A stretch of 47,492 bases of DNA from Marinobacter shengliensis (GTDB taxonomy: Bacteria > Pseudomonadota > Gammaproteobacteria > Pseudomonadales > Oleiphilaceae): contig NZ_PXNO01000012.1 in the NCBI RefSeq assembly GCF_003007715.1, positions 1 to 47,492 on the forward strand, given 5' to 3'. This document shows, one piece after another, positions 32,537-41,867 of the stretch. Every line of letters starts with the position of its first letter. Positions within the stretch are counted from its first letter, which is position 1. A program made the translations under genes and the position numbers. The notes under the pieces were generated by a model. The model saw only the letters and a list, made by a program, of their open reading frames with translations. It did not search any database and was not told where the DNA came from.

Positions 32537-32550
32537 AGCAGTCTCAACGG

Positions 32551-33330
32551 TTATTGGTTCTTCCAGTCCGGCTTGCGCTTTTCCAGGAAGGCATTCACGC
32601 CTTCTTTCTGGTCTTCGGTGTGGAACAGTTCTACGAACAGTTCCCGCTCCATGCGCCAGCCGTCGCTGTGGCTGCGACCGTCACGGGCACTCATCACCAG
32701 CTGCTTGCAGCGCGCAATGGACGACGGGCTTTGTTTGCAGGCACCTTCCGCCAGTTTCAGGGCCGCGGCCAGCCCCTCGCCGGAGGGCACCACCTCTTCC
32801 ACCAGGCCAATCTGCAGGGCTTTCTGGGCATCCACCCGTTCGCCACACAGAATCATGCGCTTGGCCCAGCCTTCACCCACCAGCCAGGGCAGGTTCTGGG
32901 TGCCGCCGGCACAGGGCAAGAGGCCAACGCTGGCTTCCGGCAGGGCCATCTGGGCGTGCTCCTCGGCGATGCGGATATCGCAGGACAACGCACACTCCAG
33001 GCCACCGCCCATGGCGTAGCCGTTAATGGCGGCGATAGACACGCCCCGGAAGGCGGTGAGTGCGGCGAAGGCTTCGCCAAAACGCTGGGCCATGTCGTTG
33101 GCGCGGGCAAGATCCCCGTCGGCGAAGGTTTTCAGGTCCGCCCCAGCGGAGAAGAACTTTTCGCCCTGGCCGGTGACGACCAGGGCAAAGATGTTGCGGT
33201 CCTGGTTCAGTTCTTCCACCAGTTTCGCCAGTGCCGCCAGGGAATCCGCCGTCCAGGTGTTGGCCGGTGGATTGGCGATGGTCAGGGTCGCAATGTGGTC
33301 GCGTTTCTCAAGTTGAATCAGGTCACTCAT
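32551..33330 (-). CDS. Enoyl-CoA hydratase (methacrylyl-CoA step)
   Basis: 259 residues, ATG. Crotonase fold with FSAGADLKTFADGD, INGYAMGGGLECALSCDIRIA and LPEASVGLLPCAGGTQNL; the two glutamates expected for hydration are in GGGLEC and LPEAS. Length matches simple hydratases. In this operon it most likely hydrates methacrylyl-CoA to 3-hydroxyisobutyryl-CoA. Fifteen bases separate its stop from the hydrolase start. Confidence 0.93.
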   Translation of the reverse strand: MSDLIQLEKRDHIATLTIANPPANTWTADSLAALAKLVEELNQDRNIFALVVTGQGEKFFSAGADLKTFADGDLARANDMAQRFGEAFAALTAFRGVSIAAINGYAMGGGLECALSCDIRIAEEHAQMALPEASVGLLPCAGGTQNLPWLVGEGWAKRMILCGERVDAQKALQIGLVEEVVPSGEGLAAALKLAEGACKQSPSSIARCKQLVMSARDGRSHSDGWRMERELFVELFHTEDQKEGVNAFLEKRKPDWKNQ

Positions 33331-33359
33331 GATCGGTTCCTTGTTTTGTCTCTGGCCGG

Positions 33360-34526
33360 TTACTGGATGGCTTCTACCACGCCATCCTCCAGCAGCCGGC
33401 GGGCGATGATCAGGCGCATGATTTCGTTGGTGCCTTCCAGGATCTGGTGCACCCGCAAATCCCGCAGGTAGCGCTCGAGCGGATACTCACGGATATAACC
33501 ATAGCCGCCGTGCAGCTGCAGGGCCTCGTTGGCCACGTCAAAACAGGCGTCGGTGGCGAAGCGTTTGGCCATGGCGCAATGCAGGGTGGCTTCCGGGTCT
33601 GCGCTGTCCAGCTTGAAGGCCCCCAAACGTACCATTTGCCGGGCAGCTACCAGGTTGGTGGCCATATCCGCCAGCTTGAACTGCAGGGCCTGGAACGCCG
33701 CCAGGGGTTTGCCGAATTGCTGGCGTTCATGCATGTAGTTGCGCGCCCGCAACAGGGCCGCCTGGGCACCGCCAAGGGAGCATGTGGCAATGTTCAGGCG
33801 GCCGCCGTCCAGCCCCTTCATGGCGATGGCAAAGCCGTCGCCTTCCTCACCCACCCGGTTACTGGCGGGAATGCGCACATCTTCCAGGGTGACCATACGG
33901 GTTGGCTGGCTGTGCCAGCCCATTTTCTCTTCGTTCTTGCCGTAGGAAATGCCTTCGGCATCAGCCGGAATCACGAAGGTCGAGATGCCCTTGGCGCCGC
34001 TGTTTGCATCTCCGGTTCGGGCCATCAATACCAGAATGTCTGTGGCACCGGCGCCGGAGATAAACATCTTGCTGCCGTTGATGACGTAGCTGTCGCCGTC
34101 TCGCACCGCACGGGTACGCAGGCTGGCGGCATCGGAGCCAGCCCCAGGCTCGGTCAGGCAGTAGCTGGCCAGCCATTCGCCGCTGGCCAGCTTGGGCACA
34201 TACGCCTGCTTCAGGTCATCCGAGGCAAAACTGGCCACCATCCAGGTGGCCATGTTATGGATGGTGATAAACGCGGCGGTCGAGGGGCAGGCCATGGCCA
34301 GCTCTTCCACGATCACCGAGGTGTCCAGGCGAGACAGCCCCATGCCGCCCAGGGCTTCGGGCGTGTACATGCCCATAAAGCCCATCTCACCCGCCTGCTT
34401 CATCACCTCCACCGGGAAGATGTGTTCGGCATCCCATTGGGCCGCGTGCGGTGCCATGGATTTCTCGGCGAAGGCACGGGCGGCATCCCGGAAGGCCAGT
34501 TGGTCTTCGGTCAGGTTGAAGTCCAT
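33360..34526 (-). CDS. Acyl-CoA dehydrogenase (isobutyryl-CoA type)
   Basis: 388 residues, ATG with AGGAGG upstream. N-, middle- and C-terminal acyl-CoA dehydrogenase domains: LTEPGAGSDAASLRT, FISGAGATDILVLMART and QLHGGYGYIREYPLERYLRD. Catalytic base Glu364 in LEGTNEIMR. FAD-dependent oxidation, in this operon most likely of isobutyryl-CoA to methacrylyl-CoA, passing electrons to ETF. Full length. Confidence 0.93.
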   Translation of the reverse strand: MDFNLTEDQLAFRDAARAFAEKSMAPHAAQWDAEHIFPVEVMKQAGEMGFMGMYTPEALGGMGLSRLDTSVIVEELAMACPSTAAFITIHNMATWMVASFASDDLKQAYVPKLASGEWLASYCLTEPGAGSDAASLRTRAVRDGDSYVINGSKMFISGAGATDILVLMARTGDANSGAKGISTFVIPADAEGISYGKNEEKMGWHSQPTRMVTLEDVRIPASNRVGEEGDGFAIAMKGLDGGRLNIATCSLGGAQAALLRARNYMHERQQFGKPLAAFQALQFKLADMATNLVAARQMVRLGAFKLDSADPEATLHCAMAKRFATDACFDVANEALQLHGGYGYIREYPLERYLRDLRVHQILEGTNEIMRLIIARRLLEDGVVEAIQ

Positions 34527-34541
34527 TACCCGGCTCCTCCT

Positions 34542-36035
34542 TTAGCGAAGCTGAATTGAGAAGTTCGCCTCGGATGAGGTGGCTTCGCTGGAGAACCACC
34601 GGGATGTCACGGTTTTGGTTTCGGTGTAGAAGCGAACCGCCTGCTTGCCGTAGGCGTGCTGATCGCCGTAGAAGGAACCTTTCCAGCCGGTGAAGGAGAA
34701 GAACGGCAGGGGTACCGGAATGGGAACGTTCACGCCAACCTGGCCCACATCAATCTCATGCTGGAACCGGCGTGCGGCGCCACCGTGATTGGTAAAGATG
34801 GACGTGCCGTTGCCATAGGGGCTGTTGTTGATTAGCGCGATGGCTTCGCCCAGGTCGTTGGCGTTCATGCAGGTCAGAACCGGGCCGAAGATTTCTTCCT
34901 TGTAGATATCCATCTCCGGAGTCACGTTGCCGAACAGGGTTGGCCCAACCCAGTTGCCATCGGGCAGGCCATCCACGGTGCAGTTCCGGCCGTCCAGAAG
35001 GAGTTGCGCACCCTGTTTCTCGCCTGTGGCGATCAGTTGTTCAATACGCTCCTTGGCCCTGGGGCTGATCACCGGGCCGTAGCTCGCACCGGAATCGTTC
35101 CAGGCACCGGGGCGCACTTTCGCCATGGCCTCTTTCAGCTCCGGAATCCACTCCTGCGCCGCGCCCACGAATACCGCGACGGAAATGGCCATACAACGCT
35201 GACCGGCGGCACCCACGGAGGCGCCCACCAGGGCGTTGATCACCTGCTGTTTGTCGGCATCCGGCATGATCACCATGTGGTTCTTGGCGCCGGCGAAGCT
35301 CTGCACCCGCTTCATGTGGCTGGTGCCGGTTTCGTATATGTAACGCCCTACCGGAACCGAGCCGACGAAGGAAATGGCTTTGATGGCCGGGTCTGTGAGC
35401 AGGGTATCCACTTGCTCTTTCGCGCCATGCACTACCTGCAGGACACCCTTCGGCGCACCCGCCTGCTCGAACAGCTCTGCCAGGCGCATCGGGGTCATCG
35501 GGTCTTGCTCGGAGGGCTTCAGGATAAAGGTGTTACCGCAGGCGATGGCCATGGGGAACATCCACAGCGGGATCATCGCCGGGAAGTTAAACGGGGTGAT
35601 GCCCGCACACACGCCCAGGGGCTGAATCCAGGAATGAGTATCCACTTCGCGGGCTACGTTCTCTACCGTTTCCCCCATCATCATGGAGGCGACATTGGCA
35701 GCGTGCTCTACTACCTCAATACCGCGCCAGACATCGCCCTTGGCGTCGTCAAAGGTCTTACCGGTTTCCTGGGACAGGATTTCGGCAATCTCGTCATGGT
35801 GCTCTTTCAGCAGTGCCTGGTAACGCAGCATCACCCGCGCTCGCTCGGACACCGGGGTTTCTTTCCAGCTCTTGAACACTTCCCCGGCGTTATCGATGGC
35901 CCGGCGCATTTCGGCTTCGGTGGCACAGGGCACCTGGGCGATCACTTCGTTGGTGGCGGGGTTGGTGAGGTCGATCCAGTTTTCGGTCTGGCTCTGGGCA
36001 AATTCACCGGCGATGTACTGAGGTATCTTCTTCAT
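34542..36035 (-). CDS. mmsA: Methylmalonate-semialdehyde dehydrogenase (CoA-acylating)
   Basis: 497 residues from ATG 36035; a longer frame to 36080 adds residues not found in the family. NAD-binding and catalytic blocks: [20 protein letters not shown] near 150, [15 protein letters not shown] near 223, and catalytic Cys281 in GQRCMA. Converts methylmalonate semialdehyde to propionyl-CoA, last step of the valine branch. First gene of the five-gene operon mmsA-acd-ech-hibch-mmsB, with an AraC regulator divergent 115 bases away. Confidence 0.96.
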   Translation of the reverse strand: MKKIPQYIAGEFAQSQTENWIDLTNPATNEVIAQVPCATEAEMRRAIDNAGEVFKSWKETPVSERARVMLRYQALLKEHHDEIAEILSQETGKTFDDAKGDVWRGIEVVEHAANVASMMMGETVENVAREVDTHSWIQPLGVCAGITPFNFPAMIPLWMFPMAIACGNTFILKPSEQDPMTPMRLAELFEQAGAPKGVLQVVHGAKEQVDTLLTDPAIKAISFVGSVPVGRYIYETGTSHMKRVQSFAGAKNHMVIMPDADKQQVINALVGASVGAAGQRCMAISVAVFVGAAQEWIPELKEAMAKVRPGAWNDSGASYGPVISPRAKERIEQLIATGEKQGAQLLLDGRNCTVDGLPDGNWVGPTLFGNVTPEMDIYKEEIFGPVLTCMNANDLGEAIALINNSPYGNGTSIFTNHGGAARRFQHEIDVGQVGVNVPIPVPLPFFSFTGWKGSFYGDQHAYGKQAVRFYTETKTVTSRWFSSEATSSEANFSIQLR

Positions 36036-36150
36036 GCTGATAATCCCTGTTTGTTGTTGTGCGGGGACGCCGTTTCCCACCCGGAAGCGGCACGATATGG
36101 AAAGAGCGTAGCACGGGGTTTGGCAAAGGGTGATTGACTAAATTTCGCCC
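36036..36150. promoter_or_regulatory. Divergent promoter region mmsA / AraC regulator
   Basis: 115 bp between divergent genes, the likely control region of the valine operon. No perfect dyad seen. Confidence 0.5.
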
Positions 36151-37071
36151 ATGATGGATTATTTTTCGATGCCACAGGAACCCAGAACTCCGAAAACCAC
36201 CCAAACCTCGCAATGGCCGGTGCCGCCAGACAGCGTGCGCTATGTGGTGCCGGAACCGATAGTGCGCTTGCTGGCCAAGCATCCATTAACCCGCGAGCTG
36301 TACCCGCTGGCTTTTGGCCACTACCGCAGGGCCGCTGGCCATCACATGCACCGGGAACACCATCGTGACAATCTTTTGATCTATTGCACTGAAGGCCAGG
36401 CCTTCCTGAATGTCGCGGGCGAGCCCCTGACGGTTAACGCGGGGGATCTTCTGCTGTTACCCGCCGGTGCCAGCCATCGCTACACCGCCGCACCGGACAA
36501 CCCATGGACCATTCACTGGGTGCACTACACCGGGCCGCTGGCAGAAGAGTTCAGAAACTACATGGGCTTTGATGGCAACAACCACGTTCGCCATCTGGGC
36601 CGGCAACCGAGGCTGTTGGTGGATTTCAACGGACTGTTGTCGGTTCGCCAGACCGGTTTTCGCGCCCGGGGGCTGATTCACGCCAGCAACCGTTTGCGAC
36701 AACTGCTGGCCGCCGTGCCCCTGAATGCCGACGAAACCGGCCTGGCACAACAGGCGGAGCTGGAGACCATCCATAACTACATGCGGGAACACCTTGAGGA
36801 ACGGCTAACGTTGCAGCAACTGGCGGAACTGTCCGGCCTGTCCCCGGCGCATTTTGCCACCCGCTACCGGGCGCAGACCGGCACCTCACCCATTCAGCAC
36901 TTCCTGCACCTGAAGGTGGAGCGGGCCTGCCAGTTGCTGGATACCACCAGCCAGAGCTTCGCCGACATCAGCCGGCAGCTGGGTTATGACGACGCCTATT
37001 ACTTTTCCCGGTTGTTCAAGAAGGTGATGGGCAAGTCCCCAAGTGACTATCGCCATACTGCACGGCATTGA
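36151..37071 (+). CDS. mmsR: AraC-family regulator of the valine operon (MmsR-like)
   Basis: 306 residues if started at ATG 36151; ATG at 36154 and 36169 are also possible and no strong ribosome-binding site decides. N-terminal cupin-like ligand domain (HHMHREHHRDNLLIYCTEGQAFLNV, LLLLPAGASHRYTA) and C-terminal double helix-turn-helix from about 205 (LTLQQLAELSGLSPAHFATRYR, SFADISRQLGYDDAYYFSRLFKK). Resembles MmsR, the activator of mms genes in Pseudomonas. Divergent from mmsA, so regulation of that operon by a valine-pathway acid is the simplest reading. Confidence 0.85.
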   Translation: MMDYFSMPQEPRTPKTTQTSQWPVPPDSVRYVVPEPIVRLLAKHPLTRELYPLAFGHYRRAAGHHMHREHHRDNLLIYCTEGQAFLNVAGEPLTVNAGDLLLLPAGASHRYTAAPDNPWTIHWVHYTGPLAEEFRNYMGFDGNNHVRHLGRQPRLLVDFNGLLSVRQTGFRARGLIHASNRLRQLLAAVPLNADETGLAQQAELETIHNYMREHLEERLTLQQLAELSGLSPAHFATRYRAQTGTSPIQHFLHLKVERACQLLDTTSQSFADISRQLGYDDAYYFSRLFKKVMGKSPSDYRHTARH

Positions 37072-37135
37072 GCCGTTCATTTCGCGCCCTGGAGAATGGA
37101 ATCATTCATATCTTCGGGGTTAAGCCCGAACAACT

Positions 37136-39760
37136 TTAATCATCACGCCGCCCAAGCCAACGCTCGATACCCGCCAGGCAGTCTTCCAGAAAACGGATGA
37201 AAGCGGCGACCATGGATATATCCTGGGCCTCTGAATTCTGGAATCGGGCATCGATTGCCAATCCCATACTTAACAGGGCAGGCTCGTCCAGCATTCGGAG
37301 CCCCCCCAGGCTTCGGTGCACGAGTTGCCCCATAAGGACCTCATCGTTTTCCATGACGGCTTCCCTAAGCTCGTTTAAGCCACTTCGCAATTCCGAGAGG
37401 AGCGTTATGAGCGTTCTTTCCGTCATCTCCGAGTCACCAAAAATGTCCAGCAGGTTGTAATAACCGGGAGGACGATCATCGTCAGCGGGCGGCCGGATAA
37501 TATCTGCCAGTTGCTGGCTTAACATATTGCTCAACGCATTCAGCCGGATTGGCTTGCCAATCACATCATCCATCCCAGCCTCAAAGCAGCTTTCAATTTG
37601 CCCATCCAGCAGATTCGCCGTCATACCAATCACGGTGGTTCTCGGCCAGCCCGTGTTCTGCTCCACGGCTCTTAACCTGCGCGTAAGCTCGAAACCGTCC
37701 ATCTCTGGCATATGGCAATCGGTAAGCATCAGGTCGTAGTGTTTTTCTTTAACCAAACCCAACGCAATGCAGCCGTTCTGAACAATGTCGTAGGTTATTC
37801 CCAATCGATTCAGCTGCTCCGCCAATACCGATCTTATTAATGCATCATCCTCGGCGACCAATATCGTCACGGTCGCGGGCCAGTTAGTATTAATTTTCGG
37901 CTTTGCATCTTCTACCGGCATTTGCCTGGCGGACCGCCCGAGGCAGTGCTGAACCGCATCGAGAACACTAGACAACTTGAATGGGTTGCTGCTCAGCACG
38001 TTTCTGGACTCATTATCCAGAACCAACGGTTCTGACGTTACGTAGACGATGTCGCTCCTCGGGTATGCTCCACGCTGATCCCGAATTTTCAGATCGGCGC
38101 TCTCGACAGACGTGGCGATGTCTGCACCGAAATAGATGAGAATCTCCTGGAGCGCCTCTGTCAGGCCCATATCGTCCAAAGACACATCAACCTTTACGTT
38201 GGAGAGTGGCGTATCCTTCGGTTCTCGCACCGTAATGTCGATCGGCAAATCAACAACGACTCGCGTACCCACCCCGGGTTCGCTGATGAGGTTTATTTTG
38301 CCTCCCATCAAACTGACTAACTGACGGCATATTGGCAAACCCAACCCCGTGCCGCCCAGATACCGGGTTCTTGCGTCATCTACTTGAGCAAATGGTACAA
38401 ACACTTCCCCTTGCATCTGCTTATCAATCCCGATGCCGGTGTCTGTCACCTGCAATCGCACCGTCTGGGAGCAACCCCTGTCTTCAATCACCTCAAGCCG
38501 AACTTCGATACCACCAGCCTCGGTAAACTTTGTGGCGTTGCTCACCAAATTGAACAGGATCTGGCGAAAACGCAGGCTATCGGTCAAGAACAACGCTGAG
38601 AGCCTGGAGTCCAGATAAAGCCTTAAACTCAGTTTTTTCGCATAAATTCGGGGCGACAGGACACTTAACGTTGAATCAACCAAACGCCGTAAATCAACCG
38701 GCTCAGGATGAATGGCCAACTTGTCGGCATCGAGCTTAAAGAAATCCAGCACATCATCGAGAATCTGCAACAGCGACTCTGAGGCATCCGCAACCAGTGA
38801 CACCAGGCGCGCCTGACCAGCGCTGAGCTCGCTGTCATTGATCAGCTCCAGAGTGCTGATGATGCCACTCATGGGGGTTCTTACTTCATGGGATATGGCG
38901 GCCAGGAAACTGCGCGTGGATTTTGAGGCCACCTCAGCTTTCTCTTTTGCTTCGGCCAGGGATTCTGCCTGTTCGTGCTGCTTGGTTACGTCAACCCAGT
39001 AACCATTCCAGTGAACATCGCCACATTCGGTACGTCGGGGTACCAGATAGGTGGCGATCCAACGCTGCCCCCCAACGTTGTCGATGATCGAGAACTCTCT
39101 TGAAATAGGTTCGAAAGTCGCCACAGAGGATAACAGGCACTCTTCGATCACTGATCGCCCGGGCATCCCGTTCTCTGAGAACAATATAAACGGATTTTGT
39201 TCTAACTCCGCTTTATCAACTCCGAGGATCTTTAGCGTATTCCCGATAATCAATGGCACGGAAATTCGCTTGTTTTTATCCAGTTTAACTTTGTAAATGA
39301 CAGCAGGCAGATTCTGTGTCACATCCAGAAGACGCTGTTCTATGAGCTCCCGGCGAGCAACCTCCCGACGATACCTGCGCAGGCAAAGTGACAGACAAAA
39401 GATAACCAGCAACAGAAAACTGGTGACAACGGCAAACAAGGAATGGAAACGATTCCAATCCGTTGCCACCACGAACCCACTTGTCTCTGTGACACTCAAC
39501 CCTGACCGAGACAATGCCGATTCGAAAGAACCTTTGGCAGAAGACGGCCCAAGAAGGAAATCCTGGACGAACCGGTCACTTGGTTTGCGGAACACCTCTG
39601 ATGCCGGTGGTTCCTGGCACAACGGTGTGGCGCCCACACCTGGCACACTGCAGACAAACGATTCCTGCATCAACGGCTTTGCAACCGCCAGCATAATGAC
39701 AGCGATGGCAAAAAAATAGACCACCCTGTAACTTCCTTGCCTCCCTTGCTTCTCCATCAT
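37136..39760 (-). CDS. Hybrid sensor histidine kinase (BvgS/EvgS-like) at the end of the fimbrial operon
   Basis: 874 residues, ATG 39760 overlapping the chaperone stop. Membrane helix 13-30, periplasmic loop of about 75 residues with Cys37 and Cys48, second helix 107-127, PAS-like domain 140-260, dimerisation/phosphoacceptor domain with His291 (SHEVRTP), ATPase domain with Asn404/Asn408, DTGIGID and GGTGLGLPI. Residues 520-610 look like a degenerate receiver without an Asp pocket. An intact receiver at 630-750 has Glu637/Asp638/Asp639, phosphoacceptor Asp681 and Lys736. A C-terminal HPt module carries His815 (VHRSLGGL). It is a full phosphorelay kinase without a response regulator beside it; the partner must be elsewhere. 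Confidence 0.93.
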   Translation of the reverse strand: MMEKQGRQGSYRVVYFFAIAVIMLAVAKPLMQESFVCSVPGVGATPLCQEPPASEVFRKPSDRFVQDFLLGPSSAKGSFESALSRSGLSVTETSGFVVATDWNRFHSLFAVVTSFLLLVIFCLSLCLRRYRREVARRELIEQRLLDVTQNLPAVIYKVKLDKNKRISVPLIIGNTLKILGVDKAELEQNPFILFSENGMPGRSVIEECLLSSVATFEPISREFSIIDNVGGQRWIATYLVPRRTECGDVHWNGYWVDVTKQHEQAESLAEAKEKAEVASKSTRSFLAAISHEVRTPMSGIISTLELINDSELSAGQARLVSLVADASESLLQILDDVLDFFKLDADKLAIHPEPVDLRRLVDSTLSVLSPRIYAKKLSLRLYLDSRLSALFLTDSLRFRQILFNLVSNATKFTEAGGIEVRLEVIEDRGCSQTVRLQVTDTGIGIDKQMQGEVFVPFAQVDDARTRYLGGTGLGLPICRQLVSLMGGKINLISEPGVGTRVVVDLPIDITVREPKDTPLSNVKVDVSLDDMGLTEALQEILIYFGADIATSVESADLKIRDQRGAYPRSDIVYVTSEPLVLDNESRNVLSSNPFKLSSVLDAVQHCLGRSARQMPVEDAKPKINTNWPATVTILVAEDDALIRSVLAEQLNRLGITYDIVQNGCIALGLVKEKHYDLMLTDCHMPEMDGFELTRRLRAVEQNTGWPRTTVIGMTANLLDGQIESCFEAGMDDVIGKPIRLNALSNMLSQQLADIIRPPADDDRPPGYYNLLDIFGDSEMTERTLITLLSELRSGLNELREAVMENDEVLMGQLVHRSLGGLRMLDEPALLSMGLAIDARFQNSEAQDISMVAAFIRFLEDCLAGIERWLGRRDD

Positions 39761-40524
39761 TCACCTTGTGCCCGGGCGGGATAAGTCAGAGGAACAGAGT
39801 ATTCAACCACCTGTCCCAAATCGTTGATCAGCGCGTAAGTGAGCTTGCCGCTGTCTATGCGGTCGCCTTGGTAACCGAAGAAGAGTGCGCGCTCAGCCCC
39901 CGGCGCCAACATCCCTTCCCAATCACCGCTGAGTTCGTGCAATTGGCCCTGGATCTCAAGGCTCAAGGTGGAGAACGAGGCATGCAACGACGAACCGTTG
40001 TTTACCCGCACAAACCATTTGTTGTCTTTACGACCGATTGTGAACTTCAGTTTTCCCGCCACTTGCCTGTCTTTATCTGCAACTCCTTCCGGCCGCACAA
40101 AAACTTTCATTTGTGTTCTTGTAGCTACCTGTAAACGAACACTTTCCTCGTCGAACTCACCCGCTTTGAGCGCAGGCACCTCGTAGAGATTGAGCCAGAA
40201 AACACTCTCTCTATTTGCCGGCAGGGATGAACCATCAAAAATCAGCCGCAAGCTCTTTTCTTCACCCGGATCAAGCTTGAATACCGGCGGCAGCGTTATG
40301 ACTGGTGATATATCGGTATCCGGGGTGGCATAGGGTGAACCATCACCGGTCCAGGCCTGAAGCAATACGGGATGCGAGTATCCGTTCAACAACCGAAGGG
40401 TTTGTTCCGGTTGAGCTTGGGTCAGCACAACACGTGTGCCCGATATCGCCAGGCCAGCCTGAGCGTTGAACGCAAACAGGCAAGCCACAACGGTTGCACC
40501 ACATAGCCTCCGCGAGCCTCTCAC
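39757..40524 (-). CDS. Second fimbrial chaperone (PapD-like)
   Basis: 255 residues, GTG 40524 overlapping the adhesin stop as GTGA. Signal peptide ends near residue 24 (FNAQAG region). Two Ig-like domains: strand ISGTRVVLTQAQPEQTLRL with the conserved Arg for pilin binding, then PVITLPPVFKLDPGEEKSLRLIF and ESVFWLNLYEVPAL; conserved NLYEVP-type block typical of chaperones. Periplasmic. A second chaperone in one operon suggests a dedicated partner for the adhesin. It overlaps the kinase gene by four bases. Confidence 0.9.
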   Translation of the reverse strand: MRGSRRLCGATVVACLFAFNAQAGLAISGTRVVLTQAQPEQTLRLLNGYSHPVLLQAWTGDGSPYATPDTDISPVITLPPVFKLDPGEEKSLRLIFDGSSLPANRESVFWLNLYEVPALKAGEFDEESVRLQVATRTQMKVFVRPEGVADKDRQVAGKLKFTIGRKDNKWFVRVNNGSSLHASFSTLSLEIQGQLHELSGDWEGMLAPGAERALFFGYQGDRIDSGKLTYALINDLGQVVEYSVPLTYPARAQGE

Positions 40525-41858
40525 TGCACCCTCACTAACACTTGTGCGCGCGCTTTCACCTTGCCTGGCGTTACCGTTGAATTGGGGAGTTTTTCCAGGG
40601 TTGCAGACATTTGGTGACTGTATTTTGTTGTCCCAAAGTCGGAAATCTCAGTCACCTCCGCACCGGCGAGAACGGGGTACCAGCCCGCAAGCCTGCCGCC
40701 GCCTGTCGGGTTCTCGCCGCAGACTTCCGGCGCTGTGCCAACGCAATTCACCCCGTGCCAACCGAGGAAATTCATGCGCTCCCCTGTCGCCATATGCTCA
40801 AGGCGAATACCCACGCCCCTGGCGACATTAGCGTCAACACCATAATCATCCGACAACAGGTAAGACACCCCGCCATAGCCGTTGATCAGGTCGCTCTCAT
40901 GCAGTTGGGTGTTGAAGTAGGACGCCTGCGACACCTGCAAGCCGAACGCGGTCTGACCAGCGTTGGTTCCGGAGGCGACACCTGTGTCGCACTCAACATC
41001 AACCCGTATCGGGCTGCTGGGCGCCGCGCCACTCTCCAACTCGGCTACCGAAACGGTCGGAAACAGCACAAATGGCGTGTTGTTACGTACAACGCAACCG
41101 GCTCTTCGATAAATGGTAGCTCTCGGATTTCGGTAGATCCCAAAACCCACAAACTCGTTGGAAAACCCTCGATACATAACCCTAGAATCATCGCCGGCCA
41201 CCGGCCCGTTTGCATTCACGCCCGGCATGGAAAAAACGTAATAGACGAAAGGCTGAGTGTACGTATAAGCCTGACCATCCGTATCCCAAATGCCTCCCGG
41301 AGGTCTCCCTGGCACTTTGATGAGCTCAACTGCCAAGGGACTCAACTGTCTGAAATAGAATTCGTACCGATCCGTGTCCGGGTTGTAGATTGGTTTGGCA
41401 GGAAATTCCTGGTAAAGCCGGTTAACTACCTGGCCGGTTTCCGTCAATGTGGCTCGAAATGCAACGTTGTGCCATAGGGTGTAGTACGCGCCCGGATACT
41501 CCGGCACTTCGAACTCACCGCTGTAACGGTTATCCCCATTGGTCGCGAAGGTTACCCGGAAGTTGTCAACGTCTTCCTGCGTCTCACAGTAATAAAGTAC
41601 GTCATCAGGGCTTCCCGCCTGCCCTCCACTAAAAGACTGACTGGGTACCACCGTACTGGCCGCAATCACCGAACCCATTGGCTGCAAATAGTTGCTCATG
41701 ATATTGATCGCCGTAATCCCCATGCCGGAGGCGTTACCGTCAGAGCCGCGGTTCGTCCAATCAGGCCCACGATAACAACGTGCATCCGCAGCACTGCTCC
41801 ACACCAACACAGCAGCCAGGATCAAACCCAGAGACTGCTTCGAAAAGAAGTTATGCAA
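40521..41858 (-). CDS. Fimbrial tip adhesin
   Basis: 445 residues from TTG 41858, with GAGGGGGAAAG upstream, 9 bases after the usher stop. Signal peptide 1-27 (LILAAVLVWSSAADA) before RCYRGPDW. The N-terminal two thirds is an unrecognised, aromatic-rich domain with Tyr/Trp clusters (YEFYFRQL, QAYTYTQPFVYYVFSMP). The last 170 residues look like a pilin domain (VVRNNTPFVLFPTVSVAEL, C-terminal KLPNSTVTPGKVKARAQVLVRVQ), which would join the fibre by donor-strand exchange. The order receptor domain plus pilin domain is that of two-domain tip adhesins. The rare TTG start would lower its output relative to the shaft pilin. Confidence 0.8.
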   Translation of the reverse strand: MHNFFSKQSLGLILAAVLVWSSAADARCYRGPDWTNRGSDGNASGMGITAINIMSNYLQPMGSVIAASTVVPSQSFSGGQAGSPDDVLYYCETQEDVDNFRVTFATNGDNRYSGEFEVPEYPGAYYTLWHNVAFRATLTETGQVVNRLYQEFPAKPIYNPDTDRYEFYFRQLSPLAVELIKVPGRPPGGIWDTDGQAYTYTQPFVYYVFSMPGVNANGPVAGDDSRVMYRGFSNEFVGFGIYRNPRATIYRRAGCVVRNNTPFVLFPTVSVAELESGAAPSSPIRVDVECDTGVASGTNAGQTAFGLQVSQASYFNTQLHESDLINGYGGVSYLLSDDYGVDANVARGVGIRLEHMATGERMNFLGWHGVNCVGTAPEVCGENPTGGGRLAGWYPVLAGAEVTEISDFGTTKYSHQMSATLEKLPNSTVTPGKVKARAQVLVRVQ

Positions 41859-41867
41859 CTTTCCCCC

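Noticed and set aside
33447..34559. 370-residue open frame antisense to the acyl-CoA dehydrogenase
   Set aside because: Shadow of a GC-rich gene; low-complexity translation and no ribosome-binding site. The same holds for the antisense frames at 35004-36137 and 31853-33019.
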